The translations under genes and the position numbers were made by a program. This document shows, piece after piece, positions 36,670 to 45,297 of a stretch of DNA of 64,000 bases (within the stretch, counting starts at the first letter, position 1; the number at the start of each line of letters is the position of its first letter). Source of the stretch: Petrimonas sulfuriphila (GTDB lineage: Bacteria; Bacteroidota; Bacteroidia; Bacteroidales; Dysgonomonadaceae); NCBI GenBank assembly GCA_038561985.1, contig CP073276.1, positions 620,001-684,000 on the forward strand, given 5' to 3'. The notes under the pieces were generated by a model. It saw nothing but the letters and a program-made list of their open reading frames with translations. It did not search any database and was not told the origin of the DNA.

Positions 36670-37790
36670 GACTCCGGAAGAACATGATCCTCTCGCTCTA
36701 TCACGAGCATAAAAAGGCACAAGCCAAACTGCACAACCTCACTTATCTGTTTTGGGAATGCACGTTGCGTTGCAATTTCAATTGCGTGCATTGCGGAAGC
36801 GACTGTGCCAAAGAGAACATCGTTCCCGACATGCCCAAGGAAGATTTCCTGAAAATACTGTCGGATATTCGCCCACACGTAAATCCGCACAAAACAATGG
36901 TCGTCATTACCGGTGGGGAACCGCTAGTACGAAAGGATCTCGAGGAAACAGGCAGAGAGATGTACAACATGGGATATCCGTGGGGGTTCGTCACCAACGG
37001 ATGGGGGTTATCACAGGAACGGCTCGATTCGCTCCTCCATGCGGGACTACGTTCCGTAACCGTAAGCCTGGACGGATACACCGAAGAGTCGCACGAGTGG
37101 TTTCGCGGCAAAAAAGGATCGTGGCTCAGGGCACTGAACGCCATTTCACGGGTAGCCGGAACGCCGGGATTGAAATACGACGTGGTGACGTGCGTAAATA
37201 AAAAGAACATCAACGATCTCCACAAGTTAAAGTCAATGCTTGTTTCGTTGGAAGTCAAACACTGGCGGCTGTTTACCGTTTTTCCGAAAGGAAGAGCCAA
37301 AGATAACCCGTTGTTGAAATTATCCCCCGAAGAGTTTGTGCAATTGATGGAGTTCATCCGCGACACCCGAAAAGAAGGGAAAATAATCGCCAGCTACGGA
37401 TGCGAGGGATACCTGGCTGATTACGAGATGGAGGTGCGTGACGCACCCTTCTTTTGTCGGGCAGGTATTCACATTGCGTCGGTGTTGGCAAACGGGGACA
37501 TCAGTGCGTGTCCCAGCCTCCGGGGCGATTATGTCCAGGGCAACATCTACAAAGACAATTTCTGGACGGTTTGGAACACCCGCTACCAGGTGATGCGCGA
37601 CCGCCGATGGACCAAAACCGGAAAATGCGCCACCTGTAAATCCTATAAATTCTGTCAGGGGAACGGATTACACCTCCGGGATGAAAAAACGGGAGAGTTA
37701 CTACACTGCCATCTGGAGATGATGGGGAAATTACAACCCGCCATAAAACAAAGGAGCATCTTCTCCAAAGCCGTGAGTTTCTTTACGTGA
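36666..37790 (+). CDS. radical SAM/SPASM protein (TIGR04133-like)
   Basis: A 374-aa cytoplasmic iron-sulfur enzyme. The radical SAM cluster is CxxxCxxC in LRCNFNCVHCG, the SAM-binding motif is ITGGEPLVRKDLEE, and the barrel continues with TNGWGL and VSLDGYTEESHEWFRG. The C-terminal SPASM region has clustered Cys residues (FFCRAG, SACPSLRGDY, GKCATCKSYKFCQGNG, LHCHLE) for auxiliary 4Fe-4S clusters. SPASM enzymes usually modify peptides or proteins (thioether, Cys/Ser oxidation, cyclisation), so the overlapping lipoprotein gene is the prime candidate substrate. The first in-frame start gives a 4-bp overlap with it. Confidence 0.88.
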   Translation: MRLRKNMILSLYHEHKKAQAKLHNLTYLFWECTLRCNFNCVHCGSDCAKENIVPDMPKEDFLKILSDIRPHVNPHKTMVVITGGEPLVRKDLEETGREMYNMGYPWGFVTNGWGLSQERLDSLLHAGLRSVTVSLDGYTEESHEWFRGKKGSWLRALNAISRVAGTPGLKYDVVTCVNKKNINDLHKLKSMLVSLEVKHWRLFTVFPKGRAKDNPLLKLSPEEFVQLMEFIRDTRKEGKIIASYGCEGYLADYEMEVRDAPFFCRAGIHIASVLANGDISACPSLRGDYVQGNIYKDNFWTVWNTRYQVMRDRRWTKTGKCATCKSYKFCQGNGLHLRDEKTGELLHCHLEMMGKLQPAIKQRSIFSKAVSFFT

Positions 37791-37897
37791 TCGGGGGTGA
37801 ACCCAAATGCTTTTTCTTTGTTATAGAGGTTGGAATCACGAAAGTATTAGCGATTTCGGCTCTTGATTCTTTTATCTAAAAAGTCTATAAAAAAACA

Positions 37898-38446
37898 ATG
37901 AAAAAAGCATTATTGATCGTGGATGTCCAGAACGATTTTTGTCCCGGCGGCGCACTGGGCGTAAAAGAGGGAGACAAAGTGGTTTCCGTGATAAACAGCA
38001 TTATCGATAAATTCGATTTTGTAATTTCATCACAAGACTGGCACCCCGAGGAATCCATTCATTTTGAGAAGTGGCCTCCGCACTGCATCGCCAATACGTA
38101 CGGTGCCGACTTCCACCCTGCCTTGAACACGGAAAAAATCGGCCTGAAGCTCCAAAAAGGTACCGCCAATAAAGATGACGGCTATTCCGCTTTCGAAGCG
38201 ACCAACGTTTCCTTTTCCGATTTTCTCCGCAAAAACAACATCACCAACCTGTATGTGTGTGGGTTAGCCACCGATTATTGTGTAAAGGCATCGGCTCTGG
38301 ATGCGATAAATCACGGTATCCACACCTTTGTAATTACCGATGCCATAAAGCCGGTGAATGTGTATCCGGGAGACGATAAAAAAGCACTGGACGAAATGTA
38401 CCGGAACGGATGCGTACTGGTAGAGTCTAACGCGTTGGAAGCATGA
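37898..38446 (+). CDS. pncA: nicotinamidase/pyrazinamidase
   Basis: 182 aa of the isochorismatase-like hydrolase fold with the complete PncA set: Asp9 in LLIVDVQNDF, Lys87 in LQKGT, nucleophile Cys128 in CGLATDYCVKASA, and metal ligands Asp47, His49 and His62 (SQDWHP, WPPHC). It converts nicotinamide to nicotinate in the Preiss-Handler NAD salvage route. The stop overlaps the start of a HipA-like kinase gene by ATGA, so it heads a three-gene cassette. Confidence 0.94.
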   Translation: MKKALLIVDVQNDFCPGGALGVKEGDKVVSVINSIIDKFDFVISSQDWHPEESIHFEKWPPHCIANTYGADFHPALNTEKIGLKLQKGTANKDDGYSAFEATNVSFSDFLRKNNITNLYVCGLATDYCVKASALDAINHGIHTFVITDAIKPVNVYPGDDKKALDEMYRNGCVLVESNALEA

Positions 38447-39225
38447 AAAAGGATCTTTCACTCCGCACCGTAACCGTAATGCGTTATATCCTGCCGTTGA
38501 GGGAGGGTGGTTCGTTGCCGGCGTTGGCGGAAGCTGATGACGATTTCAAGTATGTGTTGAAATTTCGCGGTGCGGGGCACGGCACCAAAATGTTGATTTC
38601 GGAGTTGCTGGGCGGACAAATTGCCGTCAAACTCGGATTAAATGTTCCCGAACTGGTGTTTGCCCGTCTCGATGTGGATTTCGGACGAACCGAAGGAGAT
38701 GAAGAAATTCAGGATTTGTTAAAGGGAAGCGAAGGACTTAATCTCGGCCTGCATTATCTTTCAGGAGCGATTGCTTACGACCCATCTGTAAAAATAGATC
38801 CGTTGTTGGCGTCGAAAATTGTGTGGCTCGATGCATTTATTACCAATATCGACCGTACCTTTAATAACACCAACCTGTTGTTGTGGCATCGTGAATTATG
38901 GATCATCGATAACGGCGCGTCGTTCTATTTTCACCATTCCTGGAAAGATTTCGAGAAACACGCGCTCAACCCCTTTCCGCACATCAAAAATCACGTCTTG
39001 TTGCCGCAGGCTACAAAACTGGATGAAACGGACAGGTGGGCAAAGGAACATTTATCGGATCATTTTTTCCTCGAACTCACCCGGCTTATCCCTGACGAAT
39101 GGTTGCAGTGGCGTGATACGAATGAGACTCCCGAAGAAATCCGCCACAGATACTACCTTTTTCTGAAAACACGATTGACGCATTCTCATCACTTTTTAAA
39201 CGAAGCCCGACATGCAAGAGGTTAA
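38443..39225 (+). CDS. HipA-like kinase domain protein
   Basis: 260 aa resembling the C-terminal kinase lobe of HipA (HipA_2-type). Putative ATP-anchoring Lys40 (YVLKFRGAG), catalytic loop Asp137 in FITNIDRTFNNTNLLL and metal-binding Asp156 in WIIDNGAS suggest an active phosphotransferase. It lacks the separate N-terminal HipA domain and any HipB-like antitoxin next to it. It overlaps pncA by 4 bp and DUF3037 by 14 bp. HipA_2/DUF3037 pairs recur in many bacteria with no known role. Target of phosphorylation unknown. Confidence 0.75.
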   Translation: MKKDLSLRTVTVMRYILPLREGGSLPALAEADDDFKYVLKFRGAGHGTKMLISELLGGQIAVKLGLNVPELVFARLDVDFGRTEGDEEIQDLLKGSEGLNLGLHYLSGAIAYDPSVKIDPLLASKIVWLDAFITNIDRTFNNTNLLLWHRELWIIDNGASFYFHHSWKDFEKHALNPFPHIKNHVLLPQATKLDETDRWAKEHLSDHFFLELTRLIPDEWLQWRDTNETPEEIRHRYYLFLKTRLTHSHHFLNEARHARG

Positions 39226-39595
39226 GTTGTACGAATATGCCGTCATCCGCCTGGTGCCAAGAGTGGAGAGGGAAGAGTTTTTCAATATTGGGTTGATTCT
39301 TTTCTCGAAGAAGGAAAGGTATATCCGGCTGGAGTATTACCTCTGTACGAAGAAATTTGGATTGATGCACTCGGGTCTGGATTACGAGGAGGTTATCCAC
39401 CACCTCGATGCATTTAAGCAAATCGCCGCAGGCAACAAAGATTGTGGCCCCATTGCGCTTTTGGATATCGCCGAGCGATTCCGCTGGCTGACCTCCGTTC
39501 GCAGTTCCGTATTACAGACATCGCGCCCGCATCCCGGAAAAACCGTTGACCTCGATAAAACTTTTGTGCGGCTCTTTGAAGAGTTGGTTAAATAA
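39212..39595 (+). CDS. DUF3037 protein
   Basis: A 127-aa soluble protein starting MQEVKLYEYAVIRLVPRVER, the DUF3037 hallmark, followed by EEFFNIGLILFSKKERY. It overlaps the kinase gene by 14 bp and is the usual companion of HipA_2 kinases. Possible roles are kinase inhibitor, substrate or adaptor, none shown. It ends 15 bp before the convergent DUF486 gene. Confidence 0.82.
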   Translation: MQEVKLYEYAVIRLVPRVEREEFFNIGLILFSKKERYIRLEYYLCTKKFGLMHSGLDYEEVIHHLDAFKQIAAGNKDCGPIALLDIAERFRWLTSVRSSVLQTSRPHPGKTVDLDKTFVRLFEELVK

Positions 39596-39610
39596 GTGCC
39601 AAAGTCCTCT

Positions 39611-39976
39611 TTACCCTCTAAAAATAAAATAAACTGCCAGGACCAGGAAAACAAATCCTACCAGGTGGTTCATCTTTAATGGGGTCTGAAAAGCAACGGA
39701 AGAGAAGACAACAAACACCACCAATGTGATAACCTCTTGAATAACTTTCAGCTGGACGAGAGAAAATGCCCCACCGTTTCCATCAAACCCGATCCGGTTT
39801 GCCGGCACCTGAAAACAGTACTCGAAAAAGGCGATCAGCCAGCTGAAAACAATTACACCAAAAAGCGGAAGTTTGCTTAACCACGAATTTTCGGCAAGCT
39901 TGAGGTGCCCGTACCAGGCAAAAATCATAAAAATATTGGAACACACCAAAAGCCCGATAGTGAGAAGATAATTCAT
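39611..39976 (-). CDS. DUF486 small membrane protein (DMT-like)
   Basis: A 121-aa protein with four hydrophobic helices, the size of a half-DMT/SMR transporter. The segments FAWYGHLK, SWLIAFFEYCFQVPANRIG and MNHLVGFVFLVLAVYFIFRG fit DUF486. It would need to dimerise to transport. Substrate unknown. Stand-alone gene. Confidence 0.85.
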   Translation of the reverse strand: MNYLLTIGLLVCSNIFMIFAWYGHLKLAENSWLSKLPLFGVIVFSWLIAFFEYCFQVPANRIGFDGNGGAFSLVQLKVIQEVITLVVFVVFSSVAFQTPLKMNHLVGFVFLVLAVYFIFRG

Positions 39977-40033
39977 AACCGTTGCATAAAAATCGGGCGC
40001 AAAAGTAATGAAAATCCAGGTTAAAACAGCCTC

Positions 40034-41071
40034 TTAACGGGTAAAATTTATTTTCTGATTGGGCACTACACCAATTCCCGACAGATCGTTCGCGATAATT
40101 TTGCCGTTCTGCAAACGGGCTCCGTCAAAACAATCGTTAGCAATCAGCAGGGCTCCGTCCAAATCGGCAAAATCCATTCCTGAACAAAGTTGAGATGCAG
40201 CAGAAATAGCACATGACGTTTCAGTCATACATCCCATCATCACTTTCATTCCCAATGCCTCGGCAACTCTACGCATCTTCCAGGCCTCGCGCATGCCAGT
40301 GCATTTCATCAACTTGATGTTAATACCCGAGAACACGCCCTTCAACCGCTCAACATCGGCTAACCGCTGAAGCGACTCGTCTGCAAAAACAGGCAGAGGG
40401 CTCTCTTCCGTCAATCGGGAAATATTGTCCAGATCCGACTTAGGCATTGGCTGCTCTATCATTACAACCCCTTGGTCCTTCATCCAGTGAATCATGTCGA
40501 GTGCCGCTTGACGGTCTTTCCAACCCTGGTTAGCGTCTACCGCCAGCGGCAGGCCGGTAACGGAACGGATGGCTTCAATCATGCGCTTGTCGTCCGGGCC
40601 GCCCACTTTTACCTTCAGGATGTTAAAGCGTCCCATTGCTTCGCGTGTTTTTTCACGCACCACATCATCGGTATCAATACCGATGGTAAAAGTAGTATCG
40701 GGAACATCCATTCTGTCCAGTCCATACCTCCTATACCACGTCACGCCGGCAATTTTCCCGGCTAAATCATGCAACGCTATGTCCACGGAAGCTTTGGCCG
40801 CCGTATTGTTAACCGAAATACCATCCACATATTCTAGAATCTCATCCAGACATAAGGGATCGGGGAAGGCAGACAGATCGACTTTCTTCAGGAATTCAAT
40901 AACCGAAGCCTGCGTCTCTCCCAAGTACGGAGGTAGCGACGCCTCACCGTAACCCGTAAGCCCGTCGTATTCAAGTTTAGTGAGTACAACCGGCGTTGTT
41001 TTACGGGAGAAACCCGATATGGTAAACGTGTGGCGCAGTTCAAGGTCGTAAGGAGCCCAGAATAAATTCAT
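40034..41071 (-). CDS. L-Ala-D/L-Glu (dipeptide) epimerase
   Basis: 345 aa from the ATG at 41071. An upstream ATG at 41155 would add 28 low-complexity residues and overlap the NlpC/P60 gene, and the enolase capping domain only begins at MNLFWAPYDLELRHTFTI. Enolase superfamily, MLE/AEE subgroup: KxK in NILKVKVGG, metal ligands Asp/Glu/Asp in LAVDANQGW, MIEQPM and VFADES, and the second base Lys in INIKLMKCTG. It interconverts L-Ala-D-Glu and L-Ala-L-Glu from murein. It is paired with the peptidase gene just upstream, as for the characterised Bacteroides homologue. Confidence 0.9.
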   Translation of the reverse strand: MNLFWAPYDLELRHTFTISGFSRKTTPVVLTKLEYDGLTGYGEASLPPYLGETQASVIEFLKKVDLSAFPDPLCLDEILEYVDGISVNNTAAKASVDIALHDLAGKIAGVTWYRRYGLDRMDVPDTTFTIGIDTDDVVREKTREAMGRFNILKVKVGGPDDKRMIEAIRSVTGLPLAVDANQGWKDRQAALDMIHWMKDQGVVMIEQPMPKSDLDNISRLTEESPLPVFADESLQRLADVERLKGVFSGINIKLMKCTGMREAWKMRRVAEALGMKVMMGCMTETSCAISAASQLCSGMDFADLDGALLIANDCFDGARLQNGKIIANDLSGIGVVPNQKINFTR

Positions 41072-41135
41072 TTTGGAAGAACTGTTTTTTTCGTTGTCAT
41101 TGTCGCTGTCTGGATAAAATTCTGCCTGCCTAGAT

Positions 41136-42107
41136 TCATGGTTTGTAAAAAGCATTGTCCGGAACTCCTTCGATACCGTCCGTGTTTACTTCACCGATAA
41201 TTCTTCGGGCACACAGATAACGACCGGCATTATATTCATCGTAAAGCGGATCGGCAGGATCAAAACTGCCTATCTGAACATAATCCGACGCATGTATAAA
41301 CCGTCGGTTCCCGATATAAATGGCTACGTGGACAACCCTTTCTTTCGGATTTTCCGCCGTCGCCTTCGTCCCGAAAAAGAGCAAATCACCCGGTTCCAGG
41401 TTTGAAAAATTGCCGTTATCATCCACCGGTTTTCCGGTCAACACCTGCTGCGAAGCATCCCGCTGAAGAATAACCCCGTGTAGGAAATAGACCAGTTTGG
41501 TCAACCCACTGCAATCTAATCCCTTGAATGAAGTGCCGCCCCAAACGTAAGGAATTCCCATAAATTGCCTAGCGACCCTCACTATGCTTTCCGGGGTAAG
41601 CTCCATATCCTGTAACCACTTCTTCAACTCCTTGGCATCGGACTGCCGTATATAGGCTTCACGCCCGTCGGGATACCCTACCCGATAAAAACGGCCTTTC
41701 TCTCCTTTCAGTACAAGCATATCCCCGATCACTAAATCGGATACCGTTTGCGATTTAACATCCGCTTTTTCGTAGGAAAATGCATACAACGCAATTACTA
41801 CCACCTTTTCTTTTTTGTTGTATTCATGTAGCTCTGACTCAGTCATTGTTCTTACAGCATCAGAAACCCATCCGACGTATCCGTCCGGTGCCTGCACGCG
41901 TCGCCAACCGCCCTGTTTATCCAGGAGCCTGACTGGCATCCCCAGCAAAACTTCCGATACAGTCTCACTGCCATGGGAACTGCCGGAGTGCATTTTTTCT
42001 ACCGAATTGTAGATCACTCCCCAACATTTTTCACCAACGGCATCATCGGGCACATGTTTTTCCCTGACCTGTTCTATAATGTGTTGCATACCGCTTTGCT
42101 GAGCCAT
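41136..42107 (-). CDS. NlpC/P60 gamma-D-glutamyl-L-diamino acid endopeptidase (YkfC-like)
   Basis: A 323-aa C40 peptidase with two N-terminal SH3b-like domains (about 25-160, with GWRRVQAPDGYVGWV) and the catalytic domain (about 175-323). Catalytic Cys199 is in LDCSGL, His260 in VVHVAIYIG and third residue His272 in FIHASDYV. YkfC-type enzymes cut L-Ala-gamma-D-Glu from diaminopimelate in muropeptides, providing the substrate for the epimerase encoded downstream. No signal peptide is seen, so the recycling step would be cytoplasmic. This is notable, because related Bacteroides enzymes can be exported. Confidence 0.88.
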   Translation of the reverse strand: MAQQSGMQHIIEQVREKHVPDDAVGEKCWGVIYNSVEKMHSGSSHGSETVSEVLLGMPVRLLDKQGGWRRVQAPDGYVGWVSDAVRTMTESELHEYNKKEKVVVIALYAFSYEKADVKSQTVSDLVIGDMLVLKGEKGRFYRVGYPDGREAYIRQSDAKELKKWLQDMELTPESIVRVARQFMGIPYVWGGTSFKGLDCSGLTKLVYFLHGVILQRDASQQVLTGKPVDDNGNFSNLEPGDLLFFGTKATAENPKERVVHVAIYIGNRRFIHASDYVQIGSFDPADPLYDEYNAGRYLCARRIIGEVNTDGIEGVPDNAFYKP

Positions 42108-42253
42108 AAAACATAATGTTGAAATATCTACAAAAGGAACAAAGAAATTACTTTTCCATCCTTTGCCGGATAAATTAACAGAGCGAATTTACAATTTTTA
42201 TTTCAATTGAAGCATAATACCGGCAAAATTTAGTATAAAATACAGAAAATCAC

Positions 42254-42280
42254 TATCTTTGATCTCAGAAGAAAAGGAGG
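42254..42280 (+). promoter_or_regulatory. -7 box and strong Shine-Dalgarno of the methyltransferase gene
   Basis: TATCTTTG at 42254-42261 is followed by AAGGAGG at 42274-42280, 7 nt before the ATG at 42288. A perfect Shine-Dalgarno is exceptional in this window and fixes the start that includes the lipoprotein signal. Confidence 0.65.
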
Positions 42281-42287
42281 AAAATAC

Positions 42288-43049
42288 ATGAAAACAAGGA
42301 TAAAAAAAGACCTGTCCTTTATTTTAATTGGCTTTTGCTGTGCAGGATCAGTCGCTTGTGGGCAACCTCAAAAAAAACAAAGTGAAAAAACCGAAAATCG
42401 TGTAATGGACACATCTCAACACCCCAACAATGAAGCAAGAAAACTTGCCGAAGGACTTAAAAGAAAAGGCATTTCCGATAAGCGGGTTTTAGCTGCCATC
42501 GGTAATGTTCCCAGACACCTTTTCATTGATGAACGTTTAGCGGAATATGCCTATCTCGACCGTCCACTGCCTATCGAAAAAGGACAGACCATTTCCCAAC
42601 CTTATACGGTAGCCTTTCAGACGGAACTGCTACAGCTGAAACCAGGCGAAAAGGTACTGGAGATTGGTACAGGAAGCGGATATCAGGCAGCCGTACTGTG
42701 TGAAATGGGTGCTGATGTTTACAGCATAGAGCGTTATCAGGAGTTACACCTTCAAGCGAAAGAAACACTCAATAAGCTGGGTTATTATCCCCGTTTATTC
42801 TTCGGTGATGGTTTCGAGGGGCTACCTCAACATGCACCTTTTGACAAAATATTGGTTACGGCAGCTCCTGAAAAAACCCCTGAAAAACTGTTGAATCAGC
42901 TCAAAATAGGTGGCTGGATGGTGGCACCCATAGGCGGCCGGCAAGGGCAAAGAATGACGGTTATAAAACGCATAAGCAACGATAAATTCAGGGAATCCGA
43001 ACACGGCGATTTCATTTTTGTCCCCATGCAAAAAGGCACGGACGAATAA
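42288..43049 (+). CDS. pcm: protein-L-isoaspartate O-methyltransferase with lipoprotein signal
   Basis: 253 aa. The catalytic part (about 48-250) is a typical PIMT: IPRHLFI-like VPRHLFIDE, ISQPYTVAFQTELLQL, SAM motif VLEIGTGSGYQAAVL and the late APIGGRQGQRM. In addition the N-terminus is a classic lipoprotein signal: basic MKTRIKKD, hydrophobic core, SVACGQ with Cys24, then a polar linker. A shorter start (ATG 42405) would remove it, but the promoter and Shine-Dalgarno sit just ahead of 42288. The enzyme repairs isoaspartyl residues using SAM. How an exported form would obtain SAM is unclear. Confidence 0.85.
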   Translation: MKTRIKKDLSFILIGFCCAGSVACGQPQKKQSEKTENRVMDTSQHPNNEARKLAEGLKRKGISDKRVLAAIGNVPRHLFIDERLAEYAYLDRPLPIEKGQTISQPYTVAFQTELLQLKPGEKVLEIGTGSGYQAAVLCEMGADVYSIERYQELHLQAKETLNKLGYYPRLFFGDGFEGLPQHAPFDKILVTAAPEKTPEKLLNQLKIGGWMVAPIGGRQGQRMTVIKRISNDKFRESEHGDFIFVPMQKGTDE

Positions 43050-43090
43050 AATGCACTATCTTTATCGCTTCATTTCTAAAATTTTATAAA

Positions 43091-45160
43091 ATGAACAGAC
43101 AAAAACAATTTTCAGACCGGAAAACGTTTCGTTTTAAACGATTTGCCCGAAGATCGTACAGCGTTTTCAACAGTATTCACAAATCCGTCACCATCGGTGT
43201 ACTTTCGGGTTGTGCATTATTAAGTGCCCACGCCGCATCGGTAAATCCTACGGAAAAGACAGGTATTCAGGCGAAACCGGACACCATTCCCGTAAAAGAA
43301 CTGAATGAAGTGGTGGTTACCGCTTCAAAAGCCCCACTGCCACTGAATATGGCAGCCAAACTGGTAACCGTAATCACGAGCAAGGAGATTGAGCGGGCGC
43401 CCGTCAGAAGCACCGAAGACCTTCTCAATTACGTAGCAGGCGTAGATATCCTGCAACGCGGACCGCACGGCGTACAGGCGGACATATCCCTCCGGGGTGG
43501 CTCATTCGACCAGGCCGCCATTTTACTTAACGGTGTTAACCTTACCAATCCCCAGACCGGACATTACAGTTTCGACATTCCCATCAACCTTTCCGATATT
43601 GAGCGTATAGAAATTGTTCAAGGCCCATCATCGTTGATTTTCGGCGCCGGCGCATTTTCAGGTGGAGTAAACATCATTACAAAGAAAGACACCCACTCAA
43701 ACGCTTTCTTCAAAACGGAAGGTGGAATGCACGGGCTTTTCGGCGCGGAAGCACGGGGGGCATACAAGACGGCCAATTCCGTACACCGTTTGTCGGCAGG
43801 CTACAAACACTCCGGCGGATATATCAAAAACAGCGACTATGACATCGTCAACCTACTGTGGCAAAGCCGGTACAACTTCGACAACTCCACAATCGACGTC
43901 CAGGCGGGAGTGAACGATAAAAAATACGGTGCCAACACGTTTTACACGGCCGCATACCCTCAACAATACGACGACACACGTGGAGTATTCGCATCGGTAA
44001 AAGGCGAAACGGGTGGAAAACTTAAATTTATTCCGCAGTTGTATTGGAGCAGACATTACGATGTGTATCATTTGTTCAGGCCCGGGACAACCGACATACC
44101 ATCGTGGTACACAACACCCAACTACCACCGCAGCGATGTTTATGGCCTTAACTTGAACATGCAATATGCTTCGGATCTGGGTATAACAAGTTTCGGAGGC
44201 GAATTCCGCAACGAAGGCATCTTGAGCAGCAACCTGGGTCGTTTGATGCGTCAAAAATCCGGTAATTACGACAAATGGGATAACCGCTCGAACATCAGCT
44301 TTTTTGTCGAACACAACTTTGTTTTCGATAAACTCACACTCTCCGTAGGAGGGCTTTATAACTACAACACCGCCCTTGCCGACACACTTAAAGCCAATGG
44401 TTTTTATCCCGCAATAAACGTATCTTATCGTACAAACGATGCCGTGAGCCTTTACGCGTCTTGGAGCAAATCCACACGCATGCCTACCTTTACTGACTTA
44501 TACTACAAGGCAGGAAAACACCGTGGTTTTGCTGGATTAACACCCGAATACTCACAATCCGTAGAAATTGGATGGCGGTACAAAAACAGAGCCTTAACTG
44601 CCAACCTGAATGTTTTTTACACCAAAGGGGATAATCTTATCGACTGGATACTTAACACTTCGGACGGATTTTACCATGCCCAAAACCTTGCCTCCCTCTC
44701 CACTTACGGAGCAGGTTGGGATGCCACTGTAAATATGCATCAATGGCTGGGCGAACAACAACCTCTGCAGTCCATACAAATAGGCTATCAATATATGTCG
44801 CAAAAAAGCGACGAGGCCCGCCAGAACAACCCCGTTTCGGCGTATGTGTTTAACTATTTGCGGCACAAATTTACCGTTGGCGTGCAACACCGGATTGTTA
44901 AAAATCTCTCGCTATCTTGGAACCTGCGTTGGCAGGACCGCGCCGGAAATTATTTAAAGTACATCACCGAGATAAAAGAAGAGCAGCCAACAGCCTACCA
45001 ACCGTTCGGATTAGTGGATGTCAAAGCCAATTACGCTTTACACAACATAAACATTTTTGTTAATGCCAATAACATTTTCAACACCACGCATGTGGATTTT
45101 GGGAATATTCCGCAACCGGGATTCTGGCTGACGGGAGGCATGAGTTATACGTTAAGATAG
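43091..45160 (+). CDS. TonB-dependent receptor, BtuB-like
   Basis: A 689-aa receptor whose barrel and plug resemble cobalamin-type receptors: TonB box VKELNEVVVTASKA, plug with TEDLLNYVAGVDILQRGPHGVQ, ADISLRGGSFDQAAILLNGV and IEIVQGPSSLIFGAGAFSGG. The final strand ends in TGGMSYTLR. The signal region is unusual: about 33 polar, Arg/Lys-rich residues (RFKRFARRSYSVFNSIHK) precede the hydrophobic core VTIGVLSGCALLSAHAA. Only 41 bp separate it from the methyltransferase gene, so there is no room for a cobalamin riboswitch. A weak TATCTTTA lies at 43057. Ligand not proven. Confidence 0.82.
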   Translation: MNRQKQFSDRKTFRFKRFARRSYSVFNSIHKSVTIGVLSGCALLSAHAASVNPTEKTGIQAKPDTIPVKELNEVVVTASKAPLPLNMAAKLVTVITSKEIERAPVRSTEDLLNYVAGVDILQRGPHGVQADISLRGGSFDQAAILLNGVNLTNPQTGHYSFDIPINLSDIERIEIVQGPSSLIFGAGAFSGGVNIITKKDTHSNAFFKTEGGMHGLFGAEARGAYKTANSVHRLSAGYKHSGGYIKNSDYDIVNLLWQSRYNFDNSTIDVQAGVNDKKYGANTFYTAAYPQQYDDTRGVFASVKGETGGKLKFIPQLYWSRHYDVYHLFRPGTTDIPSWYTTPNYHRSDVYGLNLNMQYASDLGITSFGGEFRNEGILSSNLGRLMRQKSGNYDKWDNRSNISFFVEHNFVFDKLTLSVGGLYNYNTALADTLKANGFYPAINVSYRTNDAVSLYASWSKSTRMPTFTDLYYKAGKHRGFAGLTPEYSQSVEIGWRYKNRALTANLNVFYTKGDNLIDWILNTSDGFYHAQNLASLSTYGAGWDATVNMHQWLGEQQPLQSIQIGYQYMSQKSDEARQNNPVSAYVFNYLRHKFTVGVQHRIVKNLSLSWNLRWQDRAGNYLKYITEIKEEQPTAYQPFGLVDVKANYALHNINIFVNANNIFNTTHVDFGNIPQPGFWLTGGMSYTLR

Positions 45161-45201
45161 TTAATTATTCATAATTTTTATAACTTTACTAGTATTATGT
45201 A

Positions 45202-45232
45202 TTGCATAGTATTATTCAAAGCATTAATTTTG
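45202..45232 (+). promoter_or_regulatory. promoter of the MacAB-type export operon
   Basis: TTG at 45202-45204, a 20-bp spacer and TAATTTTG at 45225-45232 match the Bacteroides consensus. The first ATG is at 45298. Confidence 0.65.
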
Positions 45233-45297
45233 TTCCATTGATAGAATAGTTGTATCCGAATTCAATTAGAATACTTCAATTTAATTAGATTCTCTTC

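Noticed and set aside
41072-41155. 28-residue N-terminal extension of the dipeptide epimerase
   Set aside because: Low-complexity residues outside the enolase fold that would overlap the peptidase gene; ATG 41071 is sufficient.
43050-43090. Cobalamin riboswitch before the BtuB-like receptor
   Set aside because: Only 41 bp are available between the genes, far too short for such an element, and no B12-box is seen.
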